From assembly GCA_963738425.1 (NCBI GenBank), contig CAVTWT010000040.1:66761-130760 (forward strand): DNA of 64,000 bases, read 5' to 3'. Below are positions 55,185 through 64,000 of the stretch, piece after piece. This DNA comes from CADEEN01 sp963738425 (GTDB lineage: Bacteria > Pseudomonadota > Gammaproteobacteria > Burkholderiales > Burkholderiaceae_C). The notes below the pieces were generated by a model, which ran no database searches, was not told the origin of the DNA, and worked only from the letters and a program-made list of their open reading frames with translations. The position numbers were made by a program, and so were the translations under genes. The first letter of the stretch is position 1, and the number at the start of each line of letters is the position of its first letter.

Positions 55185-56075
55185 ATGAAGACGTTCAAGA
55201 CCTTGTCCCTGGCCCTCCTGCCCGCAGCGATGACGCTGGGTGTCGTCGCCGCCGATGCCGCGGCGCAACCGGCTGCGCCGCTGACCGTGCAGGTCTACAA
55301 CGCGGACGGCGCGAGCTTCCACGTCAACGCCGTGCTGGTGGCCGGCAAGACCGATGCGGTGCTGCTCGACACCGGCTTCACGCGCGCCGACGCACTGCGC
55401 ATTGCCGCGATGGTGCTGGACAGCAAGAAGACGCTGAAGACGGTCTACATCAGCCAGGCCGATCCCGACTACTACTTCGGCATCGAGGTCATCAGGCAGT
55501 ACTTCCCGGACGCCAAGGTCGTGACCACGGCCCCCACGCTGAAGAAGATCGAGGCGACGCTGGCCACCAAGCTGCAGGTCTGGGGCCCGCGCATGGGCGT
55601 GAACGCGCCGAAGAACGTGCCGCTGCCCGAGGTGCTGCCTGGCAACACGATCACGCTGGAAGACCAGACTCTGGAGATCCGTGGGCTGGACGACAGCCTG
55701 CCTCACCGCAGCTACGTGTGGATCCCGTCGATCAAGACGATTGCCGGTGGCGTGAACGTGTACGCCGGGCTGCACCTGTGGACGGCCGATGCGCAGAGCG
55801 TGCAAGAACGCGCCGACTGGGCGAAGAAGCTCGGCACGATGGCCGCGCTGAACCCCGTGACCGTGATCCCCGGCCACAGCCAGCCGGGCCAGAAGCAGGA
55901 CGCCTCGCAGCTCGCCTGGAGCCAGGCCTACCTGGTGCGCTATGAGCAGGAACTGCCCAAGGCGGCCAACAGCGGCGCGCTGATCGACGCAATGAAGAAG
56001 GCCTACCCCGAAGCGGGCCTGGGCATCGCGCTGGAGATCGGCGCCAAGGTCAACAAGGGCGAGATGAAGTGGTGA
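55185..56075 (+). CDS. MBL-fold protein lacking the HxHxDH zinc motif
   Basis: This 296-residue protein has a signal peptide (ending ADAAAQP) and the overall metallo-beta-lactamase fold (VLLDTGFTRADALRIA near residue 60, VIPGHSQPG near residue 228). At the position of the zinc motif HxHxDH it reads SQADPDYYFG, so both histidines are replaced by Gln and Asp and the DH pair by DY. This is not a random hit, because the surrounding fold is kept. Either metal binding is changed or the protein is not a hydrolase. The ATG at 55185 follows GGAG. Confidence 0.82.
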   Translation: MKTFKTLSLALLPAAMTLGVVAADAAAQPAAPLTVQVYNADGASFHVNAVLVAGKTDAVLLDTGFTRADALRIAAMVLDSKKTLKTVYISQADPDYYFGIEVIRQYFPDAKVVTTAPTLKKIEATLATKLQVWGPRMGVNAPKNVPLPEVLPGNTITLEDQTLEIRGLDDSLPHRSYVWIPSIKTIAGGVNVYAGLHLWTADAQSVQERADWAKKLGTMAALNPVTVIPGHSQPGQKQDASQLAWSQAYLVRYEQELPKAANSGALIDAMKKAYPEAGLGIALEIGAKVNKGEMKW

Positions 56076-56141
56076 GTGGCCATCCTTCTCTTTCTCACGG
56101 TCGCTGACCCGCACGCATCACTCTGTCCATCGAAGGAAGCC

Positions 56142-56840
56142 ATGTCGACTCCGACGCTCCACTACATCCACGACCCGCTCTGCGGCTGGTGCTACGGTGC
56201 CGCACCGCTGGTCCGGGTGGCCCGCGACACGGTTCGCGTGCAGGCGCACGGAGGCGGCATGATGGCCGGCGCCGCACGCCGCGCCGTCACCCCCGAGTTG
56301 CGCCAGTTCGTGATGACGCACGACCGCCGCATCGCCCAGGCCAGCGGCCAGCCCTTCGGGCAGGCCTATTTCGAAGGCCTGCTGCGTGACCATGGCGCGG
56401 TGCTGGACTCGGAACCGCCCATCACCGCCGTGCTGGCCGCGGACGAACTGGCCGGCGCCGGACTGGACATGCTGGCGCGCTTGCAGCAGGCGCACTACGT
56501 CGAGGGCCGTCGCATCGCCGAGCTCGCCGTGCTCAAGGAGCTGGCCGCGGAGCTCGGGCTGGACGCCGACGACTTCGGCAGCGCATACGACAAGCTGCAA
56601 GGCGCAGCGACGCAGGCTCACATCGAACAGAGCCGGGCGCTGCTGGCGCGCATCGGTGGCCACGGCTTCCCCACCTTCGCGCTGGAGCGCGACGGCCGCT
56701 TCACGATCGTGGACATCAGCCCCTACCTCGGCCAGCCGGACGCCTGGCGCACCTGGCTGACGCACCAGGTGGGTGGCGTCACTGCGGCGACGACGGGCGA
56801 CACGCCACTGGTCTGCGGCGTCGATGGCTGTGCGCCCTGA
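56142..56840 (+). CDS. DsbA-family thioredoxin-fold protein (FrnE-like)
   Basis: This 232-residue DsbA-superfamily protein has the active-site CGWCYG at residues 14-19 (Cys-Gly-Trp-Cys). There is no signal peptide with the ATG at 56142, which follows GAAGGAAG; thus it is cytoplasmic, as in FrnE/2-hydroxychromene isomerase-like members. GFPTFALERDGRF near residue 170 carries the cis-proline. It is linked to the MBL-fold gene and the LysR regulator. Confidence 0.85.
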   Translation: MSTPTLHYIHDPLCGWCYGAAPLVRVARDTVRVQAHGGGMMAGAARRAVTPELRQFVMTHDRRIAQASGQPFGQAYFEGLLRDHGAVLDSEPPITAVLAADELAGAGLDMLARLQQAHYVEGRRIAELAVLKELAAELGLDADDFGSAYDKLQGAATQAHIEQSRALLARIGGHGFPTFALERDGRFTIVDISPYLGQPDAWRTWLTHQVGGVTAATTGDTPLVCGVDGCAP

Positions 56841-56854
56841 ACTCGGCGGGTGAC

Positions 56855-56992
56855 ATGAACCACGCCCACCTTCGCCAAGTCCTGGTTCACCTGCGGACCG
56901 GGCAATGGACCGAGGCGCACAACCTCGTGCAGCAGGACGACTCGCCCTTGGCGGTAGCGCCACATGCACGGTCAGGATGGCGCTCGGTTTGA
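56855..56992 (+). pseudogene. Truncated small conserved hypothetical protein
   Basis: A 45-codon frame starts MNHAHLRQVLVHLRTGQWTE and continues AHNLVQQDDSPLA. This opening resembles a family of small proteins with the pattern LRTGDWxxAHxxVQDDxSPLA, followed by a Trp-His-Gly region. After SPLA the resemblance ends and a TGA follows at 56990. It appears to be the head of such a gene cut short. The identification is from memory and uncertain. Nothing else is seen up to 57057. Confidence 0.4.
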
Positions 56993-57057
56993 GGCAACCC
57001 CGTCGATGATCGCGGCCCTCAGACGCGATGGGGCTGCGCCGCGATGAGATGGAGCGG

Positions 57058-57519
57058 TTACGTGCGCCTGCCGGATGACTGGCGCAGGACGATCCGGCTG
57101 GTGAACTTCTCGATCCCGATGTCTTCCTGCAGCAGTCGCTCCATCAGCTCCTGAAAATGGCCGACATTCGGCGCCACGATCTTCAACAGGTAGTCGTAAC
57201 CGCCACTGACGTTGTACCAATCCACGATTTCGTGGTGCCGATCAGCGGCCTCTTCGAACTTGCGGAAGTCGGCAGGCCGATGACTGCCGATCGTCACTTC
57301 GGAAAACACGCTCACGCAATTGCCCAGCTTCTCCAGCGCGATGTCAGCGCCATAGCCGCGGATCACGCCGATCTCCTGCAGCCGCTTCGTGCGCACGAGG
57401 CACGGGCTCTGGCTCAGACCCACGGCGTCGGCCAGCTCGACGTTCGAGCAGCGCCCCTCGCGCTCGAGGTGCGCGAGGATCTTGAGGTCGAAGCGGTCAA
57501 GGGACACTGCCGGGCTCAT
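57058..57519 (-). CDS. Lrp/AsnC-family transcriptional regulator
   Basis: This 153-residue Lrp-type regulator has an N-terminal helix-turn-helix (DLKILAHLEREGRCSNVELA, then VGLSQSPCLVRTKRL). A C-terminal ligand-binding RAM domain follows, with VSGGYDYLLKIVAPN. Regulators of this kind sense amino acids or amines. It is the last gene of the catabolic cluster, oriented with it and 41 bases beyond the PLP enzyme stop, so it probably controls that cluster. Confidence 0.92.
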   Translation of the reverse strand: MSPAVSLDRFDLKILAHLEREGRCSNVELADAVGLSQSPCLVRTKRLQEIGVIRGYGADIALEKLGNCVSVFSEVTIGSHRPADFRKFEEAADRHHEIVDWYNVSGGYDYLLKIVAPNVGHFQELMERLLQEDIGIEKFTSRIVLRQSSGRRT

Positions 57520-57560
57520 GGATGAATGATAGTGCCGCAGGTCGAGCGCAATCGATCCGA

Positions 57561-58917
57561 TCAGGCCGTGCGCGATTCGCAGAGAGCTTCGCTGAGCGAT
57601 TCGTCAAGCGCCTGGATGACAAGGCCGGCCTGGTCCGCCGACAGCACCAACGGCGGCCGGATCTTGAGCACGTTGTGCCCCATCGCACAGGCGCTGATCA
57701 GCACGCCCTTGTCGCGCATCCGATTGACCACCTGGCTCGTGAGCTCGCGATCCGGGGCTCGCGATGCGCGATCGCAGACGAGTTCGACTCCGACAAAGAG
57801 CCCTGCGCCACGCACATCGCCGATGGCCTCGTGCCGGCCGGCCAGCGCGGCGATGCCGTCGTGCAGAACCTTGCCCACCTTGGCGGCATGCTGCACCAGC
57901 CGGTCGCGCTCGATCGTGTGCAGCACCGCCAGCGCCGCCACACACGAGACGGTGTTGCCCGCAAAGGTGTTGAAGTAGCGCGAGGTCTTCCCGAACTCCG
58001 CCAGGGCGTCGGCGGTCGCCAGCAATCCCGCGATCGGTTGGCCATTGCCCATCGGCTTGCCCATCGTCACGATGTCGGGCAGGACACCATGGCGCTGAAA
58101 GCCCCACAGGTGTTCGCCGGTGCGGCCGAAACCGGGTTGCACTTCGTCGGCAATGAACAGGCCGCCCGCCCGCTTGATGGCCTCGACCGCGCCCTTCAGG
58201 AAGCCTGCCGGCCCGGGGAGGATGCCGTCGCTGGTGAACAGTGAATCGACGATCAGCATGGCCGGCTTGATGCCGTGGCGCTGCAGGTCGGCAATGGCCG
58301 CCTCGACGTCGCGCGTGAAGCGCTGGACCCAGGTCAGCGCCCTCTGCGTGGTACAGGCGCGGTGCGGGTACCAGGCGCACATGCTCGCCCAGATCGACAG
58401 TCACGCCCAGCGAGGGCGAAAACTTCGAGACGGTGTCGGTGATGCCGTGATACGCGGTGTCGGTCACGATCACGCCGGTGCCACCGGTGCGCACCTTCGC
58501 GATGCGATAGGCGAGGTCGTTGGCCTCGCTGCCCGTGCAGGTCAACATCAGGTGGGCCAGTTGGGTCTCCGGCACGCTGGCGAGCAGGCGCTCTGCCAGT
58601 TCGAGGATCGAGTCGTGCAGGTAGCGCGTATTGGTGGCCAGTGTCTGCACCTGTTGGCAGATCGCCTCGGTCACCGCCGGGTGGCAATGCCCGAGCGAGG
58701 TGACGTTGTTGTAGGCGTCGAGATAGCGGCGCCCCTGCGGGTCGATCAGCCAGGCGCCCTCGCCGCGCACGATGTGCAGCGGCCGCTCGTACATCAGGCG
58801 GTAGGCCGGGCCGAGCAAGGCGTCGCGGCGCGCGATCATCGCGGCGGTGGCCGGGCTCACGTCGGCGCGGCCGGGGATGTAGGCGTTGACCATGTTGAGG
58901 TCGGTCGTGCTCTTCAT
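57561..58917 (-). pseudogene. Class III PLP enzyme (AGXT2L-like), split by a +1 frameshift
   Basis: This is a class III aminotransferase-fold enzyme of the AGXT2/phospholyase group. It starts MKSTTDLNMVNAYIPGRADV at 58917 behind CTGGAG. The first frame has LTCTGSEANDLAYRIAKVRTGG and DTAYHGIT. Near 58335 one extra base shifts the frame, and the second frame resumes QRFTRDVEAAIADLQRHGIKP with ADEVQPGFGRTG and the PLP lysine in VTMGKPMGNG. Repaired length is about 451 residues. Adjacent to an APH-type kinase, it could act as a phospholyase on a phosphorylated amino alcohol (inference). Confidence 0.82.
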
Positions 58918-59956
58918 TAAATGGACTCCAGTGTGTACGCCGGCCAGCAGCCGGTCGCGTGCTGTATTGCGGGACAGGTCGGCCATCTGGGACAGGGCCT
59001 CCCACGCGGCGGGGTTGTGTCGCATGATGTACGCGCGGTTCTCGGGGTAGCGCGCGGCGCGCCACTCGGAGATCAGCGCCGTAATGAGGTGGCGCGTCGC
59101 CATCAGATCGGCAATCACCTCTTGTTCGGCGTCAGTCAGCGGCAACACCGCGTGATAGGCGGCCACGAACTGGGCCGGCCCCTCGAAAGGGTCGGCGCTG
59201 CCGGCCGTGTGGAAGGCGGCGGCTGTCGCCACCTCGCCGACGAGCGGTGCGTGCACCATGTCGCCGAAGTCGATGATGCCCACGATGCGCGCCTGATCGT
59301 CGGGGGCGACCAGCACGTTGTAGAGGTGGTAGTCGTTGTGGATCACCTGGGACCGCAGCGACGGCAGGCGCGGCAGCACGTGCGTCGTGAAGCGTGTCAT
59401 GAACGCCTGGGCCAGCGCGCAGCGCTTGTCGTCCACGAGGCTGTCGAGCTGCTCGGTCAGCCGATGCGCGGTGGCGACGTTCCACAGCAGGTCATGCGCC
59501 GCGCCCGGATGCGCGAAGCCGTGCAGCGCGCGGTTCAAGCCGGCGAGCCCGCTGCCCATGGCGCGCCGCTGTGCGGCGGTGCGCTCGGTCTCGCGGATCT
59601 GGATGCCGTCCAGGTAGATCAGCATGCGCACGCGTGTCTGAACGCCGCTCGGCGAGCGCAATCGTGCCGTGCGTGTGTCCTTCCAGCGTCCGCACGACGC
59701 GCGGCACCGGCTGCTCCGGCGACACGCGGGCGATGTGGTCCAGCGCCGCAATCTGGAAGTCGACGACCTCGGCCGGCTCGGACGGATTGCTGATCTTGAA
59801 GACGTAGCGACAGCCGTCGGACGCCTGCACCAGGCAGTTCTGGTCACGCTCGCCCGCCAGCGGCCGGGCGGAACCCTCGATGCCGTAGAGGCGGCGGACC
59901 AAGGCCTCCACCGCCGCGGGCGCGAGGTCCGGCGCCGTGGTGCTCAACGCGGTCAT
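58915..59956 (-). pseudogene. APH-family phosphotransferase (hydroxylysine-kinase-like), split by a +1 frameshift
   Basis: This is an aminoglycoside-phosphotransferase-fold kinase. The N-terminal frame (ATG at 59956) holds the ATP-binding lysine in CRYVFKISNPSEPAEV. At about 59653 one extra base shifts it. The second frame continues GVQTRVRMLIYLDGIQIRE with the catalytic loop VIHNDYHLYNVLV and IIDFGDM. Repaired length is about 346 residues. No stop separates it from the downstream PLP enzyme in the same frame, so a fused protein is possible. Human AGPHD1 (hydroxylysine kinase) is a family relative. Confidence 0.8.
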
Positions 59957-60618
59957 AGGCCGAGCAGAGCCGGGAGCTGGCGCACGTCGGTCAAGCGGTT
60001 GACACCATAGCCCTCGCGAGCCGGCTCATGCGCGCGATCGATGAACGCCTTCGCCATGAAGCCCAGGTCGGACGCCGTCATCAGGTCGTAGCGGAAGCTC
60101 GACGAGACATGCATCATCTGGTCCGGCGGGCATCCGAGCTGATCGAACATGTACTCGAAGGTCTGGAAGCGCGGCTTGTACGCGCGTGCTTCCTCGGCGG
60201 TGTAGACCGCGTGGAACTTGGCCTTGAGATGCGCGACGCTCGCCGGAATCAGGTCGACCATCGAGTTCGAGAGGATCACCAAGGGGACGTGCGGTGCGAT
60301 CGCCTCCAGAACCTGGACGACGTTCGGATGCGGCTGCCACATGGGAATGGCGTCGTACAGCGCTGCGGCGTCCGACGGTCTGTAGTCCACGCCGTGCGCC
60401 TTGCATGCCCGCCGGATCGAGTTCTCCACGACCTCGAAGAACGGCTTCCACTCGCCCATGACTTCGTCGAGGCGATAGGCCCGAAAGCTGTCCAGGAAGG
60501 CAGGCATCCGGCCGGCCGGAACTCGATCCTCGAACAAGCTCTTCGCAGTCGGGCCCATCTCGAAGTTGATGAGCGTGCCGTAGCAGTCGAAGCTGATGAA
60601 TTTGGGTTTGAATTTCAT
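59953..60618 (-). CDS. HAD-superfamily hydrolase (haloacid dehalogenase type II)
   Basis: This 221-residue HAD protein has the nucleophile motif FDCYGTLINFEMG near residue 10, motif II in VILSNSM, and a Lys in RAYKPRFQTFEYM. The SSSFRYDLMTASDLGF part resembles type II 2-haloacid dehalogenases. In this context a phosphatase role is equally likely. It overlaps the kinase start by four bases (ATGA). The ATG at 60618 is preferred over one at 60630. It is the first gene of the HAD, kinase, PLP enzyme unit; the gap to 60777 can hold a promoter. Confidence 0.85.
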   Translation of the reverse strand: MKFKPKFISFDCYGTLINFEMGPTAKSLFEDRVPAGRMPAFLDSFRAYRLDEVMGEWKPFFEVVENSIRRACKAHGVDYRPSDAAALYDAIPMWQPHPNVVQVLEAIAPHVPLVILSNSMVDLIPASVAHLKAKFHAVYTAEEARAYKPRFQTFEYMFDQLGCPPDQMMHVSSSFRYDLMTASDLGFMAKAFIDRAHEPAREGYGVNRLTDVRQLPALLGL

Positions 60619-60777
60619 AGACAAATCCACTGGTAAGGGTGGATATGAGTCTATGAATCCGGCGGCTGCGGAGATGCCGCATTCATATCGGGCGCAAGTG
60701 GAATCCGCTTCAATCGGGACGCTTGCCGGAACTTTGCTTGGCCTTGACCTTCGGGCGTCGCGCCCGCAGCACGCTGG

Positions 60778-62103
60778 CTAGAAATCAGCCACCTTGCCCC
60801 ACATCGATTCCTTGAATCGGGCGGGGTCGAAAGGCGCGGGATCGAAGATCGGCTTGGCCCCGGACACCAGGTCGGCAATCAGGTGGCCCGCGCCGGGGCC
60901 GATGCCGAAGCCGTGGCCCGAAAAGCCCGCCGCCAGGATGAGCCCGGGAACCTGCGGCAACTCGCCGATGCCCGGCACGCCGTCGGGCGTGCTGTCGATG
61001 TAGCCCGCCCAGGTGTTGACGATGCGGGCTTCGCGCAGCGCAGGCAACAGGTCGACGGCACGGCGGTGGGTTTCGCGCACACCCGCGGGGTCGGGCTTCG
61101 GGTCGAGGATGCGGGCCCGCTCCATCGGCGTGGGCGCGTCCAGCTTCCACTTCGCCCGGGTTTCGTGACCCCAGCGAATGCCTTCCAGTCCGCCGGGAAA
61201 CACGTTGCGCCAGCGCTTGGCGAACATCGGCAGGAACTGCGGCGCGAAGCGCACCAGCTGCGCCGTGGGGTCGGCGCGCCCGCGGCCGCTGATGGCCAGG
61301 ATGTAGTGGCCGTCGGGGCGGCGGGTGATCGCCACGCGCGGGCTCGTCAGCGCGGCGGGCAGTTGCTGCTCCACCGGCGCCAGGCGCACCATCGATTGGC
61401 GAATCGTGGCGACCGGAAACTGCACGCCGAGCTGGTTGCAGAACGAGGACGCCCACGCACCGCCTGCGAGCACGGCGGTGCGGGTCTTGATGGTCCCTGC
61501 TTCGGTCACGACGCCGCTGAGCCGGCCACCCTCCATCTCGATGCCACGCGCGGCGCAGTTCTGGTGCACGGTGCCGCCGAGTTTCATGAGCGCGGCCGCC
61601 ACGGCCGGCGCCGCCTTGGCAGGATCGGCCGTGCCGTCGCTGGGGGAGAAGACGCCGCCTTTCCAGGCGCGGCCGGTCGCCTGGCCGCGCTCCGAGGCCT
61701 CGCGGCCGCTGAGCATGTGCGTGGTCACGCCAGCCGTCTTCGCGAACTCGCGCCACTTGGCCCAGCCGGCGATCTGGGCTTCGTCATCGCTGAGGTACAG
61801 CAAGCCGCAGCGCTTGAAGCCCGTGTCTTCGCCGCTGTCGGCGGCAAACTGATCCCACAGCTCGAGGCTGCGGGTGGACATGGGCAGTTCGCGCGCGTCG
61901 CGGTTCTGCTGGCGGCACCAGCCCCAGTTGCGGCTCGATTGTTCGGCGCCGATGCGGCCCTTTTCAACCACGGCGACCGACAGCCCGCGCCGGGCCAGGT
62001 AGTAGGCGGTGAAGACACCGATGATGCCGCCGCCGATCACGACGACGTCGGCACGGGCTGGCAGGTTGGGCGATGACTCGACAAGGCGCAGTGGCAGGGA
62101 CAT
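60778..62103 (-). CDS. FAD-dependent amine/D-amino acid oxidoreductase (DAO family)
   Basis: This 441-residue DAO-family flavoenzyme has the N-terminal FAD-binding loop VVVIGGGIIGVFTAYYLARRG near residue 20 in shortened form (GGGIIG). RNWGWCRQQNRD near residue 58 has a Cys that may matter for flavin linkage. The C-terminal SGHGFGIGPGAGHLIADLV is the second FAD motif. It would oxidise an amino acid or secondary amine. It lies upstream of the HAD/kinase unit and 20 bases downstream of the cupin gene on the same strand. Confidence 0.88.
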   Translation of the reverse strand: MSLPLRLVESSPNLPARADVVVIGGGIIGVFTAYYLARRGLSVAVVEKGRIGAEQSSRNWGWCRQQNRDARELPMSTRSLELWDQFAADSGEDTGFKRCGLLYLSDDEAQIAGWAKWREFAKTAGVTTHMLSGREASERGQATGRAWKGGVFSPSDGTADPAKAAPAVAAALMKLGGTVHQNCAARGIEMEGGRLSGVVTEAGTIKTRTAVLAGGAWASSFCNQLGVQFPVATIRQSMVRLAPVEQQLPAALTSPRVAITRRPDGHYILAISGRGRADPTAQLVRFAPQFLPMFAKRWRNVFPGGLEGIRWGHETRAKWKLDAPTPMERARILDPKPDPAGVRETHRRAVDLLPALREARIVNTWAGYIDSTPDGVPGIGELPQVPGLILAAGFSGHGFGIGPGAGHLIADLVSGAKPIFDPAPFDPARFKESMWGKVADF

Positions 62104-62123
62104 GGCTGGGCTCTGTCGTCGCT

Positions 62124-62813
62124 TCAGGCGGGCACGGTTTGGCAGACGTAGAACTTCGCCACGCGATCGCTGCTTTCCCAGCCGACGGGTGCGCCCTGCG
62201 GCACGAACAGCGCATCGCCGGTGACGGCAGACAGCACGCTGCCATCAGGGGCCGCGAACCGCACGCTGCCGTCCAGCAAGTACATGAACTCGTTGAGACG
62301 GTGGTCGCGAACGATGCGGTGGTAAGGCGTCGAATCCCAGGTGCCGGCGACGACCCCCGTCAACTCGTCCTTGAAGACGTTGTCGCTGCGGCACTGCGGG
62401 GCCGGGCCCAGCAGAATCTCGGCCGGCAGCGAGTTGGACGGCTTGAAGTTCGCGTCGGCGCGCAGCGGCGTGATGCCGGGCTGGTTGGCCAGCTCGGCCG
62501 CGGCGGCACAGAACACGAACAGGCTGCGCGCTGCGGCCTGGATGCGAAGCGCCGTGCCGCGGGCGATGACGGCGCCTTCGCCGCGGCGCAACACCAGCGG
62601 CGCGGCGTCGGCGGCGATCAGGCTGAGCGTGCCTTCCACGACGACGATCGTCTCGGTGTGGGGAAAGTGCGCGACATCGACTTCACCGATGAAGCTGATG
62701 CGGCCGGCGCTCATCGCGCCCGGCCCTTCCCAGGCGATCTCGCGATTGCGCGCAAACGGGTCGGCCAGGCCGAAGCGCGGCCCTGCGGAAGGAGGTGGAA
62801 ACGGGTGCGCCAT
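62124..62813 (-). CDS. Two-cupin-domain protein, N-terminus uncertain
   Basis: This 229-residue protein has two cupin folds (EVDVAHFPHTETIVVVEG near residue 48, LNEFMYLLDGSVRFAAPDG near residue 175). Such proteins beside DAO genes are usually ligand-binding or accessory. The ATG at 62813 has no ribosome site. An ATG at 62844, behind AAAGGAAC, opens MTAALLLHRADGAP in a different frame, one net base out, so a +1 frameshift at about 62800 is probable and the true gene is likely 62124-62844. Confidence 0.75.
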   Translation of the reverse strand: MAHPFPPPSAGPRFGLADPFARNREIAWEGPGAMSAGRISFIGEVDVAHFPHTETIVVVEGTLSLIAADAAPLVLRRGEGAVIARGTALRIQAAARSLFVFCAAAAELANQPGITPLRADANFKPSNSLPAEILLGPAPQCRSDNVFKDELTGVVAGTWDSTPYHRIVRDHRLNEFMYLLDGSVRFAAPDGSVLSAVTGDALFVPQGAPVGWESSDRVAKFYVCQTVPA

Positions 62814-62872
62814 CGGCGCGGTGCAGCAGCAGGGCTGCGGTCATGGTCGTTGTTCCTTTGAGTTGCGGATGT

Positions 62873-64000
62873 TCATGGCGTGGCAGCCGGGCCGTCCCCG
62901 TAGCCGAGGATGGCTTTGGTTTCGAGGTATTCCTCCAGGCCTTCGACGCCGTACTCGCGCCCGTTGCCCGATCGCTTGTAGCCGCCGAAGGGCACATCGG
63001 GGCTCCAGGGCGGGTTGTTGATGTGCACCTGCCCGGCAGCGGATGCGCGCGGCCACCGCACGCGCGGCAGCGAGGTCCCGGCCCTGCACGTGCGCGCCCA
63101 GGCCATACTCCGTGCCGTTGGCGATCTCCACGGCCTCGTCCACGCTGTCGTAGGGAATGATCACCAGCACGGGGCCGAAGATCTCTTCCTGCGCGATGCG
63201 CATCTGCGGCTGCACGTCGGAGAACAGTGTTGGGCGCACGTAGCAGCCGCGCTCCAGCCCCTGCGGCCGGCCGGGGCCGCCACAGACGAGGCGCGCGCCT
63301 TCGGCGATGCCGACACCGATCATTTCCTGCACGCGGTTGAACTGCGCGCGGTTGGCCACCGGGCCATGCGTGGTCTGCGGCGAACGCGGATCGCCCACGA
63401 CGAACGCGGATGCCGTCTCGCACGCGAGTTGCTCCACCTCCGCAAGGCGTTCGCGCGGCACGATGATGCGGGTGGGTGCGCTGCACGACTGGCCGACGTT
63501 GCGCATGCCCGCCGCCACCGCGGCCGGTATGGCGCGCGCGAAATCGGCATCGGGCAGGATGACGTTGGGCGACTTGCCGCCCAGTTCCTGCGCCACGCGC
63601 TTGACGGTCGGCGCGGCCGCCTGCGCCACCAGCACGCCGGCCCGGGTGGAGCCGGTGATCGAGATCATGTCGACGTCAGGGTGCATGGCCAGCGCGGCGC
63701 CAACTTCCGGCCCTTGGCCGTTGACCAGGTTGAACACACCCGCCGGAACGCCGGCGTCGTGCATGACTTCCGCGAACAGCAGCGCGCTCAGTGGCGACAG
63801 CTCGCTGGGCTTCAGCACGATGGTGCATCCCGCCGCCAGGGCCGGGCCCACCTTCGCGGTGATCTGGTAGAGCGGCCAGTTCCACGGTGTGATCAGGGCG
63901 CACACGCCGATGGCTTCGCGCAGGATCGCCGTGTCGCCGCGGTGCGTGAGGTAGGGGTAGCTCGCCGCCAGGTCGCGGGCCACGCGGATGTGCTCCGCCG
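62873..64000 (-). pseudogene. Aldehyde dehydrogenase, incomplete at the window edge and split by a +1 frameshift
   Basis: This NAD-dependent aldehyde dehydrogenase enters from the right edge. It has PWNWPLYQITAKVGPALAAG, the catalytic Glu in QELGGKSPNV, and the catalytic Cys in GQSCSAPTR, where the usual context is GQxC. Near 63040 one extra base shifts the frame out, and the second frame continues AGQVHINNPPWSPDVPFGGY to a stop at 62873. Repaired, it ends normally. It probably oxidises the aldehyde produced by the neighbouring FAD oxidoreductase. The N-terminal 100 or so residues are outside the window. Confidence 0.82.

Noticed and set aside
57604..59847. A single 747-codon protein covering kinase and PLP enzyme
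   Set aside because: Its two ends are nonsense tails beyond frameshifts: homologous text leaves this frame at 58335 and enters it only at 59653. The biological units are the two genes described.

Overview
The window is GC-rich chromosomal DNA with the gene content and order of a Burkholderiales betaproteobacterium. The Rubrivivax/Leptothrix/Methylibium-type lineage is my inference from gene neighbourhoods such as tilS-accA-alkA-cysS, clpS-clpA, ratA-rnfH facing smpB, phaR, and AtuA-type and Bug-type proteins. No rRNA, CRISPR array, prophage or intact insertion sequence is visible. One tRNA (Ser, anticodon GCT) is present.

Layout. (1) 1.3-7.9 kb: a sugar-acid-type locus with a ribose-class ABC importer, an SMP-30/gluconolactonase, a divergent LacI-family regulator, a GntR-like palindromic operator, and decayed remnants at both ends. 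(2) 8.0-19.4 kb: housekeeping block with tRNA-Ser, lysC, tilS, accA, an AlkA-type glycosylase, cysS, two cyclophilins, lpxH, an MtfA-type peptidase, clpA and clpS. (3) 19.5-30.6 kb: a cold-shock gene, then a lipid and phosphorus neighbourhood. It holds a PlcP/LpxH-like phosphoesterase, an MGDG-synthase-like glycosyltransferase, phosphatidylserine decarboxylase, a class III PLP enzyme, an Mpo1-like membrane protein, a GT4 glycosyltransferase, LplT, a PhnZ-like HD protein and polyphosphate kinase 2. This is the most interesting candidate system. (4) 30.2-37.5 kb: a basic DNA-binding protein behind a strong inverted repeat, icd, rnfH, ratA, smpB, metC, rimO and phaR. (5) 37.6-48.4 kb: a nucleoside scavenging island with an ABC nucleoside importer, cytidine deaminase, purine nucleoside phosphorylase, a 5'-nucleotidase lipoprotein, deoC, deoA and a divergent adenosine deaminase. 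(6) 48.4-57.0 kb: accessory genes (YchJ-like, Bug solute receptor, AtuA pair, IS5 and DadA remnants, GNAT, hydroxyacid dehydrogenase, LysR, an odd MBL-fold protein, a DsbA-like protein). (7) 57.0-64.0 kb: a catabolic cluster with an Lrp regulator, class III PLP enzyme, APH-type kinase, HAD hydrolase, FAD amine oxidase, cupin and aldehyde dehydrogenase.

A notable property of the whole window is that eight accessory genes are each split by a single net +1 frameshift, while every housekeeping gene is intact. Removing one base repairs each of the eight. This is either systematic insertion error in the assembly or real decay of accessory functions, and it must be settled before the lipid and catabolic clusters are interpreted functionally.
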